Shown: positions 1-10,705 of the stretch, piece by piece
Numbering within the stretch: position 1 is the stretch's first letter
Layout of the letters: each line of letters begins with the position of its first letter
NCBI GenBank assembly: GCA_002007465.1
Contig: LNAC01000782.1
Coordinates: 186,001-250,000 of the forward strand
Reading direction: 5' to 3'
DNA: 64,000 nt
Source: Ailurus styani
Lineage: Eukaryota > Chordata > Mammalia > Carnivora > Ailuridae
Translations under genes and position numbers: made by a program
The notes under the pieces: generated by a model
Databases searched by the model: none
Told to the model about the DNA's origin: nothing
What the model saw: the letters and a program-made list of their open reading frames with translations, nothing else

Positions 1-925
1 CAATGAATGAAATAAAAACCTTGCATCATGGACTCAAAAGTATAGTGGAAATGACAGAGGATAGAATCCATGAATTTAGGAAATATCAGTAGACTTTACC
101 AAATAAGAACAAAAGAGAGAAATTAGACTGAAGTAAAAAAAAAAGTCAGAGGGACATGTGGGACAATAGCAAAAGAGCTAATATTTGTATCACCAGGGTC
201 CCAGGACAAAGACAGTGAGATTGAAAAAGTATTTGAAGAAATAATGACTCTTCAAATTTGGCAAACCTACAGATTGAAGAGGTCAAGGAAAGCCCAAGTA
301 GGGTAAACCTAAAGAAATCCCTTTTCAGATACATCATAATTAAACTTCTGAAAGCTAAAAAGGAAAAAACCTTGAAAGCAGTGAGAGAGAAGCAATACAC
401 TGTTTATACTACCAATTTGAATATCTGTATTTATAATATAAAGTCTGGAGACCAAAAGGAAGTGGCACGGCAATTTTTAAGTATTGAAAGAAAGGAACTG
501 TCAGCTATGAATGCTGTATCCAACAAAAATATCCTTCTGGAATGAAGGAGAAATAGACATTCTCTGGAGAAGAAAAACTAAGAATCTCTAGCTAGCACAT
601 CTGTCCTTAAAGAATGGCCCAAGGAAGTTCTCTAAACAAAAGAAATTATAGCAAAAGAAGACTTGAAAAAACACTATCATGAGTTTCTTAAATTATATTT
701 GATAAAATTATAACACCATCAGATATAGTGCTTACTATATGTAAAGGAAATACTTTTGACAATTATATTGAAAAGATAGGAAGGCTAAGATTTCTACAAA
801 GTGATAAAATGTTGATCCTGATAGAATGTAACAATTTATGTATACATTATAGCCATAGCAACCATTAAGAAAATTATATAAAACTAAATTCTAAAAGATA
901 CTATAAATCAAGATTAAATTTTTTT

Positions 926-1094
926 AAATGCTCAAAAAAAAAGGCAAANTAAATGCTCAAAAAAAAAAAAGGCAAACCAAAAAACAAAGGAAGATATGGA
1001 AAGAGAAACAGGGGAACTACACCNAAATGCTCAAAAAAAAAGGCAAACCAAAAAACAAAGGAAGATATGGAAAGAGAAACAGGGGAACTACACC
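926..1094. repeat. Block repeated around two single Ns (probable assembly duplication)
   Basis: A unit beginning 'aaatgctcaaaaaaa' and ending 'ggggaactacacc' is present at 951-1023 and again at 1025-1094, separated by the single N at 1024. A third partial copy (926-948) ends at the N at 949. The two long copies differ only in the length of the A run. Near-identity with a one-base N between copies is what failed gap closure produces. Confidence 0.8.
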
Positions 1095-1209
1095 AGAGGA
1101 AACAAACAGAAAACAAATGATAAAATGGCACACTCATACTAATATATCAATATTACTTTAAATGTAAATGGTCTAAATATATCAATTCAGAAATTGTTAG
1201 GGCAGGTTA

Positions 1210-1440
1210 AAAATATATTCCAACAGTATGCTGTCTATAAGATATTTGCTTCAAATAAAGCAGCATATTAGGTTGGAAATAAAAGGATGGAGAAGATATA
1301 CCATGCAANGTCATGTAATCACAAATATGCAATGGAAAAAAAAATATATTCCAACAATATGCTATCTATAAGATATTTGCTTCAAATAAAGCAGCATATT
1401 AGGTTGGAAATAAAAGGATGGAGAAGATATACCATGCAAA
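1210..1440. repeat. About 99-bp L1 segment present twice around a single N
   Basis: The segment at about 1210-1308 ('aatatattccaacagtatgc' to 'ataccatgcaa') recurs at 1341-1440. The copies are identical except for two G/A differences ('cagtatgctgtc' versus 'caatatgctatc'). A single N at 1309 and 31 bp of other sequence lie between them. L1 consensus order needs only one copy. It is either an assembly duplication of two haplotypes or a real tandem duplication. Confidence 0.75.
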
Positions 1441-1749
1441 TATTAATTTAAAAAAAAGTAGGAATGGCCACTTTAATAACAAAGTAGACTTCACGGCAAA
1501 GAAAATTACTAGGGATCCAAAGCGACATTACATAATGATAAAACAACATGACACTAGGTAGATGTAACATTCTTAAATGTTTATGCACCAAACAACAAAT
1601 CCTCAATATGCATGAAAGAAAAGCTGATAGAGCTGAAAAGTGAAATGGTTGGGAGTCAAAAAACCCATATCAATTATTAATAGAACTACTAGACAGAAAA
1701 TCAGTGAGAATACAGAAAAACTGAACACAATCAAGCAACAAGTTCTCTT

Positions 1750-1751
<2 letters not shown>

Positions 1752-1801
<50 letters not shown>
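1752..1801. repeat. (TA)n microsatellite, about 25 units
   Basis: An uninterrupted TA dinucleotide run of about 50 bp inside the old L1 ORF2 5' region. L1 sequence resumes on both sides. Expected to be length-polymorphic. Confidence 0.98.
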
Positions 1802-1803
<2 letters not shown>

Positions 1804-1908
1804 CATTCTTCCTAAAAAGAAAACAAATTTTTTCCAAGTTTCCATGTAACAGTCACCAAAATAGATGACATTCTGGGCCATTTAAAGAAAAAAAAAGAAT
1901 TGAAATCA

Positions 1909-1974
1909 GGGGTGCCTGTGGGGCTTAGTCAAATGTACAACTCTTGATTTCAGCTGAGATCATGATCTCACAGG
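1909..1974 (+). mobile_element. Truncated CAN-SINE head fragment
   Basis: About 65 bp matching the tRNA-derived head of an older CAN-SINE ('ggggtgcctgtggggcttag' through 'gatcatgatctcacagg'). The body, CT-rich region and A tail are absent. A 7-bp repeat 'gaaatca' occurs at 1902-1908 and 1990-1996, which could be a target duplication or chance. L1 sequence follows immediately. Confidence 0.65.
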
Positions 1975-3720
1975 TACTAGTACAGGGAGGAAATCATTTC
2001 CACCACTGCTACCACAGCAAGTGAAGTGGGTTTTTGCCTCCAGCTGGACTGAGTGCTGGCCCAGCCACCAGGATGCCTACACCAATCATAGCTCAGCCAC
2101 AACAGGAGAGCAAATGCAAACCACAGAGGAGACACCTCTGGAGCACCTGTTTCTGGTGACCAGGAAGCATAGCACTAAAGGAAACCACAAGACCTCTTCT
2201 ACACAAGGCCACTACCTTCAAGACCAGGAGGTATAGCTGACCTACCTAACACATAAAAACAAACACAGAGAGTTTGAGAAAATGAAGAGAAAGAGAAATA
2301 TGTCCAAATAAACAAACAAACCAAAAGCAAGAGAAAACCACAGAAAAAGAGCTAAATGAATGGAAACAAGCAATACGCCTGATAAAAAGTTCAAAATGAT
2401 GGTTATAAGATATTCACTGGACTCAAGAGAAGAATGGGTAAACTCAGTGAGAACTTCAACTAAGAGCTAGAAAATGCAAACTGTAATCAATCAGAGCTGA
2501 AGAATACAATAGCTGAAATAAAAAATACACTAGAAAGAATCAATATCAGATTTAAAAATACAGAACAGATAAGAGATCCAAAAGACAAAGTAATGGAAAA
2601 CAAGCTGAATGGCAAATAGAAAAAATAATAAAACATGAGGATAAGCTAAGGGACTTCTGTAAGATCATCAAGCATAATAACATCAAGCATAATAACATAA
2701 TAAATTACACTGTAGAAATCACAGAGGAGAAAGAAGGAGGCAGAAGAAATAATAACTGAAAAATTCCCTAATGTGGTGAAGGAAATGGATATTCAGGTTT
2801 AGGAAGCACAGAAAACACCAAACAAGATGGACCTAAGGAGGTCCACACAAAAACACACAATAATTAAAATAGCAAAAATTAAGAATAAATAATCTTAAAA
2901 GCAGCAAGAGGAAAGCAAATAGTTACATAGGTGAGAATCCCTATAATTCTATCAGGGAGGTTTTCAGAAGAAACTTTCAGGCCACAAGAAAGTAGTATGA
3001 TATATTCAAAGGGCTGAAAGGAAAAAGCCTACAACCAAGAATACTTTATCTGGAATTTCTCATTTAGAATTGAAGGAGAAATAGAGTTTCTGAAACAAAT
3101 AAAAGTTAAAGGAATTCATCACCACTAAACCAGCCTTACAAGAAATGTTAAAGGGAATTCTTTAAATGTTAAAGGGAAGTTTTAGAGGTAAATTAAGAAA
3201 GGAAAAAATTTCATTGATAAAAGCAAACATATAGTAAAAGGAGTAGATTAATCACTTATAAACTCAGTATGGAGTTTAAAACACAAAGGTAGTAAAATCA
3301 GTTATATGTACAAATGGTAACCAAGGGATACACAAAATAAAAAGATATAAAATATGACCTCATACACATGAAATGTGGAGTGGGGAATACAAAATTAGTG
3401 CTTTTATTATGTGTTCAAACTTCAGTGACTGTCAACTTAATATAGACTGATATTCACATGGAATTTGATATATGAACCCATGGAGACCATAAACCCCAAA
3501 CCTATAATACACAAAAAAATGAAGAGAAAGGAATCCAAGAAAAACTCTAAAAAAGATGGGGGGGACATCAAATCACAAGGGAAGAGAGCAAGAGAAGAAA
3601 GGAACAGAGAAGAACTACCAAAGCAACCAGAAAATAACCAAATTGTGATAAGTACATACCTATCAACAGTTACTTTAAATAGAATAAATGCTACAATCAA
3701 GACATAGGGAGTCTGACTAG
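1975..3720 (+). mobile_element. Old L1 fragment with ORF1 region and first codons of ORF2
   Basis: Plus-strand L1M-type sequence. It starts with a GC-richer 5' part (about 1990-2240), continues through an A-rich ORF1-like part (2240-2830), then 'gcagcaagaggaaagcaaat' and 'caaccaagaatactttatct', phrases typical of the old L1 ORF1/inter-ORF region. At 3640-3707 the frame reads ISTYLSTVTLN, the start of ORF2. ORF2 is lost after about 3720. ORF1 is broken by many stops. Confidence 0.85.
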
Positions 3721-3744
3721 ATATTTTTCAAAAGAATACAAACA

Positions 3745-4350
3745 TAGTGATTTAAAGGGGCACAGACCTCCCAGTGTTTATAACAGCAATGTCCACAATA
3801 GCCAAAATATGAATAGAGCCCAGATGTTCATTGACAGATGAATGGATAAAAAAGATGTGGTAAAAAAAAAAGATGTGGTATGTGTGTGTGTGTGTACAAA
3901 ATGTGTATATATATGTGTATGTATATATATATATGTATATATATCACAGAATATTACTCAACCATCAAAAAGAATGAAATCTTGCCATTTGCAATGACAT
4001 GGATGGAACTAGAGAGTATTATGCTAAGTAAAATAAGTCAGAGTATGATAAATACCATATAATATCATATAATTTCACTCATATGTGGAATTTAAGAAAC
4101 AAAACAAATTACCAGAGAAGAAAAGGAGACAACGAATAGATCCTTAACTATAGAGAACAAACTGATGGTTACCAGAGGGGAGGTAGGTGGTGCAGTGGGT
4201 GAAACAGGTGAAGGCAATTAAGAGTATGCTTACCATGATGAGCACTAAGTAATATATAAAGTTGTTGAATCACTGTATTGTATACCTGAAAGTATTATAA
4301 CACTGTATGCTAACTATACTGGAATTAAAATTTAAAAATAAAAAATTAAT
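3745..4350 (+). mobile_element. L1 3' end (ORF2 C-terminus, 3' UTR, A-rich tail)
   Basis: Starts near 'tttataacagcaatgtccac', the codons just upstream of the ORF2 C-terminus. It includes the MTWMELESIML stretch (about 3997-4030) and the 3' UTR with 'tgatggttaccagagggga', and ends in 'actggaattaaaatttaaaaa'. A TG/TA microsatellite interrupts it. It may be a separate insertion into the neighbouring L1 or the same element after an internal deletion of most of ORF2. Confidence 0.85.
3879..3948. repeat. Compound (TG)n/(TA)n microsatellite inside L1 ORF2
   Basis: About 70 bp of TG and TA units replacing the short 'gtatatatacaatgg' stretch that L1 normally has before 'aatattactcagcc'. The flanks are continuous L1. 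Confidence 0.9.
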
Positions 4351-4355
4351 TAACT

Positions 4356-6042
4356 TTAGGCACACTAATCAAGATGAAAAGGGACTCAAAATCAGAAAGG
4401 AAAAAGAAGTTACAATGACACCACACAAATACAAAGGATTGTAAGAGATTGCTTTTGAAAATTATATGCCAGTTACTGGACAACCTAGAAGAAATGGATA
4501 AATTCCTGAGACATACAATCTTCCAAGACTAAATTAGGAGGAAATGGAAAATCTCAACAGACCAATTACTAGTAACAAAATTAAAATGAATATAAAAAAC
4601 CTTCCAAGAAACAAAAGCTTAAGACCAGATAGCTTCACAGGTAAGTTCTACCAAGCATTTAAAGAAGAGTTCAAACCTATTCCTTTAAAATTATTTTAAA
4701 AAATAGAAAAGGAAGAAATGCCTCCATATATATTCTGCAAGGCCAACATTACTCTGCTACCAAAATCAGACAAAGAGAAAATTAGAGACCAATAACCACA
4801 ATGAATAAATACAGAACTCCTCAAGAAAATACTAGCAAATCAAATTTAAAAATACACTGAGAGATCATTCACCAGGTCAAGTGGGATTTATTCCAGAGAT
4901 ACAAGGATGGTTCAATATACACAAATCAATCAATATGATACTCCACATTAACAAAATGAAGGATAAAAATCACATGATTATCTCAATAGATGCCAACAAA
5001 GCATTTGACAAAATTCAACATCTATTCATGATAAAAATTGTCAATAAAGTAGAATTAGAGGGAACATTCTTCAATATAATAAAGGCCATATATAACAAAC
5101 TTACAACTAACATCATACTTAATGGTGAAAAGCTGTGAAAGCAGAAACAGGACAAGATTATGTCCACTTTCATCAGTTTTATTCAGTGTAGTACTGGAAG
5201 TCCTAGCCATAACAGTCAGAAAAAGAAAAAGAAAGAAAAAAGGCATCCAAATTGGCTAGGGAAAAGTAAAACTGCCACTATTTGCAGATGACATGATACT
5301 ATACATAGAAAACCCTAAAGACTCCACCAAAAAATATTAGAACTAGTAAATGAACTCAATAAAGTTGCAGGATATAAAATCAATATACAGAAATCAGTTG
5401 CATTTCTATGTACTAATAAAATAGTAGAAAAGGAAATTAAGAAAACAATCCCATTTACAATTCCATCACAAAGATTGAAATACCTCAGAATAAATTTAAC
5501 TAAAAAGGTGAAAAACCTATACTCTGAAAATCATAAGGCATTGATAAAAGAAATCAAAGCTGACCCAAATAAATGTAAAAATATACCATGCTCATAGATA
5601 GGGAGGATTAATATTGTTAAAATGTCCATACTACCCAGAACAATCTACAGATTCAATGCCATCCATACCAAAACACCAATATGTTTCACAGAAATAGAAC
5701 AAATAATCCTAGAACCTGTGTTGAACCACAGAAGACCCCAAATAGCCAAAAAAAAAAAAAACCTGGAGAAAAAGAACAAAGCTAAAAGTTTTACAATCCC
5801 AGATTTCAAACTGTGTTACAAAGCTATTGTAATCAAAACAGTATGGTACTGGCACAAAAACAGATATCTAAATCAATAGAACAAAATTGAAAATCCAGAA
5901 ATAAACCATACCTATATGGTCAAGTAATGTGTGCCAAAGGAGGCAAGACTAGACAATGGGGAAAGGCAAGTCTTTTCAATAAATTGTGTTGGAAAACCAG
6001 CTTTCTATAAAGAATAAAATTGGACAAAGTATCTTACCCTAT
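4356..6042 (+). mobile_element. Old L1 ORF2 remnant covering the reverse transcriptase region
   Basis: Plus-strand L1 ORF2. The open stretch at 4881-5138 reads [17 protein letters not shown] followed by a block ending [11 protein letters not shown], which are conserved LINE RT motifs. The FADD-type active site lies in the broken frame near 5281 ('tttgcagatgacatgatact'). The thumb and C-terminal region follow to about 6040. Frames are interrupted by stops and small indels. The same element resumes at 6420 beyond an LTR-like insertion. Confidence 0.9.
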
Positions 6043-6419
6043 TGTTAGAAGGTAGAGGAGGATCAGTAATGTATCCTCCAGATTGACAAGGTGCTTTAAT
6101 ACTGAAAAACAACCCAAGCCACTCCATACCACTTACACAGTTTTATTCAGGGTAACTTACTGATGGGGGAATTAGGTGGGCAGACCGAAAGACAATCTAA
6201 GAAACTATGCAGCTCTTCTCCCCTCACCATTCTCTGCCCATTCTCCGCAGCTAGTCTCCCCCACCTTCTCTGCACCTTAATCCCTGGCTTTTATGGAGTG
6301 AGGGGCATGGAGCTGAGGTCACGGGTTATTTATCTAAACTGATGCCATCTGTGCACCCAAGGAGAAAACAAGATGGAGTGCCAAAGATGAAGTCAGTGTT
6401 GTCAGCATTCTGATAACCA
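6043..6419 (-). mobile_element. Solo-LTR-like element inserted in L1 ORF2
   Basis: A 377-bp block of different composition interrupts L1 ORF2 exactly between 'atcttaccct' and 'aactcaaaatagactgaaga'. Read on the minus strand it begins TGG and ends ACA. It has a TATA-like 'ccataaaag' (6288-6296) and, about 140 bp downstream, an AATAAA signal (6142-6147). That is the layout of a retroviral LTR. No internal retroviral sequence is attached, so it would be a solo LTR. The target duplication is short and imperfect ('tat'). Family not identified. Confidence 0.6.
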
Positions 6420-7566
6420 TATTAAAAAATAACTCAAAATAGACTGAAGAGCTAAATGTAAGACCTAAAACCATAAAACTCCTAACAGAAAACATAGGCA
6501 GTAATCTCTTAGATATGAATCTTGGCAATATTTTCCTGAATCTCTCTTCAGGCAAAGGAAGCAAAAGCAAAATAAACATTTGGGAGTGTAGAAGACTAAA
6601 AATCTTTTCTACAGTGAAGGAAACCATCAACAAAATACAAAGGCAACCTACTTAATAAAAGAAGATATTTACAAATCATATATTTGATAAGAGATTAATA
6701 TCCAAAATATATAAAGGAGTCATACAACTCAACACACAATGGATGTGAATAGACATTTTTCCGAAGAAGTTGTACAAATGGCCAAGAAACACATGAAAAG
6801 ATGCCCAATGTTATTAATAATCAGGGAAAGAAAATCAAAATCACAATAAAATATCACCTCACTCCAATCAACTGGCTTGTCAAAAAAAAAAAAGACATAA
6901 CAAGTGATGAGGATGTGTACAGAAGGGAACTCTCATGCACTGTTGGTGGGAATGTAAACTGGTGCAGGCACTGTGGAAAAGAGTATGGAATTTCCTTAAA
7001 AAAGTTAGAAATAAAATTACTACAAGATCCAGTTATCTCACTACTGGGTATTTACTCAAAGAATATGAAAACACTAATTCAAAAAGAGATATACATGCCT
7101 ATGTTTAGTGCAACATTATTTACAATATCCAAGATATGGAAGAAGGAATGCAAGTGTCCATTGGTAGATAAATGGGTAAAGAAGAAATGATATATATACA
7201 CAATGGAATATTACTCAGCCATAAAAAATGATGAAATCTTGCCATTTGCAACAACATGGTTGGATTTAAAGAGTGTAAGTGAAAAAAGTCAGTGAATGAC
7301 AAATATTATGTGATTTCATTCATATGTGGACTTCAAGAAATGAAATAAATGAACAAAAAAGAAGAGAAACAAACAGAAAAACCAGACTCTTAACTATAGA
7401 GAATAAACTTGTGGTTATTACCAGAGGGGAGGCTGGATAGGATGGTGGGAAAAATAGGTGAAGGAAATAAAATGTGCATTTATTGTGATGAGTACTAAGT
7501 AATGTGTAGAATTATTGAATCATTATATTGTACCTGCAACTAATATAATGCTATATTATATACTTG
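6420..7566 (+). mobile_element. Old L1: ORF2 C-terminal part and 3' UTR
   Basis: Continues the L1 at 4356-6042. 'gaccataaaact'-type codons are followed by an open frame at 6801-7190 with L1 ORF2 C-terminal features: a cysteine-rich segment [10 protein letters not shown], then YDP-like and LGIYSKNMKTL motifs. ORF2 ends near 7290 and the 3' UTR ('ttaccagaggggaggctgga') runs to an A-rich end near 7566. Confidence 0.88.
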
Positions 7567-7589
7567 AAAAAGCAGTTACAATAATGTTG

Positions 7590-8022
7590 CATGATGAAAA
7601 AAAGCATGAAATCTTGCCATTTGTGGCAATATGGATGGAGCTAGAGTGTATTATGCTGAATGAAATGTAAGCCAAAAAGATAAATACCCTATGATTTCAT
7701 TTATATGTGGAATCTAAAGAAACAACAAAGGAGAGAAACAAAGTTTGTGTAGAGAACAAACTAGTGGTTGCCAGAGGGGAGGTGTGTGGGAGGATTGGTG
7801 AAGTAAGTAAAAGGGATTAAGAGGTACAAAATTCCAGTTACAAAAAGTCATAAAGATGAAAAGTTCAGCATATGGAAGGTAATCAATTATATTGTAATAA
7901 CTTTGTACAACGACAGATAGTAACTACACTTACTGTGGTATTTCATAATGTACATAATTGTCGAATCACAATGTTGAACAACTGAAACTAATATATGTCA
8001 ACTATACTTCAATTAAACAATG
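7590..8022 (+). mobile_element. Second L1 3' end, 5'-truncated
   Basis: Repeats the end of L1 directly after the previous copy. It starts at 'gcatgaaatcttgccatttg', includes the ORF2 terminal codons ('atggatggagctagagtgta'), the 3' UTR ('gtggttgccagaggggaggt') and an end resembling 'caactatacttcaattaaac'. Sequence divergence from 6420-7566 indicates an independent copy. Confidence 0.8.
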
Positions 8023-8023
8023 A

Positions 8024-8503
8024 TAATAATTTACATTTTTATCTTGAAAAACTAGAAAAAGAAGAGCAAGTAGAAGAAATAATAAAGAAAAACAGAAATT
8101 AAAGAAATCAAAATAGGAAAACAAGAAAGTCAATGAAACAAAAAACTTCTTTAAAAAAATCAATAAAATTGACAAACCTCTAACAAGACTGACAAAGATA
8201 AAAATAGAGAAGACACAAATCATCAATATCATGAGTTAAAAAGAGGATATCACTATAGATTCTACAGCCATTAAAAAGATGATGAGGGAACACTATAACC
8301 AACTTTATGCTCATAACTTTGACAGTTTAGAAGAAATAAATCAATTTCTCAAAAACCGTAAACTATCAAAACTCAACCAAGATAAAATAAACAACACAAA
8401 GAATTCTATAACTATCAAAACGTTTAATTTGTAATATAAAAGCTCCTGAAAAAGAAATCTGTAAGGCCCATATAACTTCACTGGAGAATTGTACCAAATG
8501 TTT
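8024..8503 (+). mobile_element. Old L1 ORF2 fragment (upstream of SINE)
   Basis: A-rich plus-strand ORF2 sequence ('aaaattgacaaacctctaac', 'gaacactataaccaacttta', 'ttcactggagaattgtacca') from the stretch before the RT domain. It is heavily mutated, with no open frame. It continues after the SINE at 8519-8729. Confidence 0.85.
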
Positions 8504-8518
8504 AAAGAAGAATTAACA

Positions 8519-8729
8519 GGGCGCCTGGGTGGCTCAGTGGGTTAAAGCCACTGCCTTCGGCTCAGGTCAGGATCCCAGGGTCCTGGGATCGAGGCCCACA
8601 TGGGGCTCTCTGCTCAGCAGGGAGCCTGCTTCCTCCTCTCTCCTCTCTCTCTGCCTGCCTCTTTGCCTACTTGTAATCTCTCTCTCTGTGTCAAATGAAT
8701 AAATAAAATCTTTAAAAAAAATAAAAAAT
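8519..8729 (+). mobile_element. Young full-length CAN-SINE
   Basis: A complete tRNA-derived SINE: head 'gggcgcctgggtggctcag', CT-rich middle, 'aataaataaaatcttt' end and A tail. It is flanked by a perfect 15-bp duplication 'aaagaagaattaaca' (8504-8518 and 8730-8744), so the insertion borders are certain. It shares with the copy at 58760 the 'gaggcccacat' variant, an extra 'ctctcctc' in the CT region and 'tgtgtcaaatgaataaat'. The head retains A/B-box ancestry but this is a retroposon, not a tRNA gene. Confidence 0.97.
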
Positions 8730-8744
8730 AAAGAAGAATTAACA

Positions 8745-10350
8745 TAAATTTTATATGATTTCTTCCAGAAAATATAAGAGGAAGGAATATTTCCCAACTC
8801 ATTTTATGAAACTAGTATTATTTGGATACCCAAACCAGACAAAATAAGTAAGTAGATCAATATCAAGTATGAACTTAGACACAAAAATCCTTAACAAAAT
8901 AATAGCAAAGTGAATCCAAAAAAATGTACAAAAAGAATTTTTCACCATGACCAAGTGGGAGTTATTCCAGGTATGTAAGGTTGAGTCAACATTCAAAAAT
9001 CAATCAATAGAATGTACAATAGTAACTGGCTAAAGAAGAAAAATCAGTGGATCTAATCCTATCAATTAGCACAGAAAAAGCACTGTATAAAAGCAACACT
9101 CATGCATGATTAAAAACTCTCAAAAAATAGAGGGATCATTTCTCAGGTAAATAAAGAGTACTAAAATCTTTTGCAAACTCATACTTAATATTGAGAAACT
9201 GAAGAATTTTTCTCTAAGATTGGAAATGAAACAAATATATCCATTTTTACCACTCTTGTTTAACATGATAGTGGAAGCATGATCTATACAGGGAAAAATG
9301 GACAAACTGGAATTCATCAAAATTAAAAACTTTACCTCCGAAAAGCTCAGTTCAGAAGATGAAAACATAATGTACAAACAGGAAAAAATATATTTGTAAG
9401 CCACATATACAAAAAAGGTATAGCGACCAGAATATATTTTTTAAAAACTCTCCAAATTCAACATTTAAAAAGTTAACAATCCACTTAGAAAATGGGCAAA
9501 AGACTGAAGAGACTCTGTAGATGGCACATAAACACATGAAAATATGATGACATCATTAGTAATCAGATAAATGCTGATTTTGACCACGGCAAGATATTAC
9601 ACACACAAAGGCTAACATACATAATGACAGCAGGTTCTGGGAAGAATGCAGAGAAGCTGATTCCCTCATGCATTGCTGGTGGCAATGTAAAATGACACAG
9701 CCACCCTGGAAAACATTTTTTTAGCAGTTTCTTATAAAATTAAATATGCAACTTCTGTATGACCCAGCAAATGCATTTTTTTCCAGAGACATAAACTTAT
9801 CTTCACACAAAAGCCTGTATGCAAATGTTCATGGGTACTTTATGTGTAATAGTCTAAAACGTGAAAACCCAGATGTCCTTCAACAGGTGAATTGTTAAAT
9901 AAACCGTGGGTACATCCATACTGTGGTACACTACTCTTCAATGAAAAAGGAAGAAAATATTGATAAGCACAACAATGTAGATGAATTTCAAGGGAATTAT
10001 GCTGAGTGAAAAAAGGTAATCCCAAATGTATGTTTTCATTTGTGCAACATTCTCGAAATGACAGCACTGTAAAAATGAAGAATTGTAGTTCCCAGGGGTT
10101 GAAGATGGAGTGGGGGTGGGAGAGAAGTGGCTGTGACTATGAAGGAGTGGCAGGAGGGATCCTGGTGGTGCTGGAACTGTTCTGTGTCTTTACGAGATCA
10201 ATGTAAGTATCCCGATTGTGATAGTGTAGTGTAATTTTGCAAGGTATTATCATCAGTGGAAGCAGTAAAGGACATGAAATATCTTTGTATTATTTCTTAC
10301 AACTGCATGTGAATCTAGAGTTGTCTCAAGATAAAATTTCGATAATTAAG
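8745..10350 (+). mobile_element. Old L1 ORF2 and 3' end (downstream of SINE)
   Basis: Continuation of the L1 at 8024-8503. RT region ('gaccaagtgggagttattcc' at about 8950), then C-terminal ORF2 ('cctcatgcattgctggtggc', 'aacatttttttagcagtttc') and a 3' UTR with 'gttcccaggggttgaagatg' and an end near 'gataaaatttcgataattaa'. The divergence and 3' UTR style fit an old L1ME/L1M class. ORF2 is about one third deleted around 9110-9260. Confidence 0.82.
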
Positions 10351-10370
10351 AAAAGGCAGAGGAAGCTTTA

Positions 10371-10545
10371 TTTTTTAAGATTTTATTTGAGAAAGATATA
10401 GAGAAGAGCAAGAGAACACGAGTCAGGGGCAGGGGCAGAGGGAGGAGAGAAGCAGGCTTCCCACAGGAGCCCCAGCGACGGGGCTTGATCTCAGGACCCC
10501 GGGATCATGACCTGAGCTGAAGGCAGACAATTGAGAGAGCCTCCC
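10371..10545 (-). mobile_element. CAN-SINE, minus strand, older copy
   Basis: Reverse-complement SINE: 'aagattttattt' tail side at the left, 'gggatcatgacctgagctga' and 'aggcaga' toward the head on the right. The head is degraded. An 11-bp duplication 'aggaagcttta' at 10360-10370 and 10546-10556 marks the insertion. It lacks the young CT-region features. Confidence 0.88.
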
Positions 10546-10705
10546 AGGAAGCTTTAAAAAGTACTAATGCTTGGATCCCCCAATACATCTTCCCTCCTTT
10601 CCAGATTCTGATAAAGACGACTTTGGGTAGGAACTCTCCGACTGCATTTTTTAAAGCTTCCGGTGAGATTTTAATGTATGGTGAGGGTTAAGAACCTCTG
10701 GCCTG
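10546..10705. mobile_element. MER5A-like (hAT-Charlie) DNA transposon remnant
   Basis: 'gaagctttaaaaagtactaa', 'cagattctgataaa' and the closing 'gggttaagaacctctgg' match the order of landmarks in MER5A, a non-autonomous hAT element. It has no coding capacity. Confidence 0.55.

Larger units (their letters stand above)
1..1908 (+). mobile_element. Old L1 (LINE-1) fragment: ORF1 end, inter-ORF region and start of ORF2
   Basis: A-rich plus-strand DNA with the phrasing of old mammalian L1 (L1M type). About 300-560 reads like the ORF1/inter-ORF stretch ('gcagtgagagagaagcaatacac', 'gaatgaaggagaaatagaca' in pieces). Around 1140-1170 the phrase 'attactttaaatgtaaatgg' is the beginning of ORF2. Further ORF2 5' sequence follows to about 1740 and again at 1802-1900. 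Frames are broken everywhere. The element contains a TA microsatellite and two blocks apparently duplicated around single Ns. Subfamily assignment is from memory of the consensus and would need an alignment. Confidence 0.85.

Noticed and set aside
954..1094. CRISPR-like or satellite tandem array
   Set aside because: Only two or three copies, joined by Ns, without regular spacers, in a mammalian genome. Assembly duplication explains it.
8519..8600. tRNA gene suggested by box-like motifs in SINE heads
   Set aside because: The heads are tRNA-derived but lie in retroposons with A tails and target duplications, and no cloverleaf with acceptor stem is formed.
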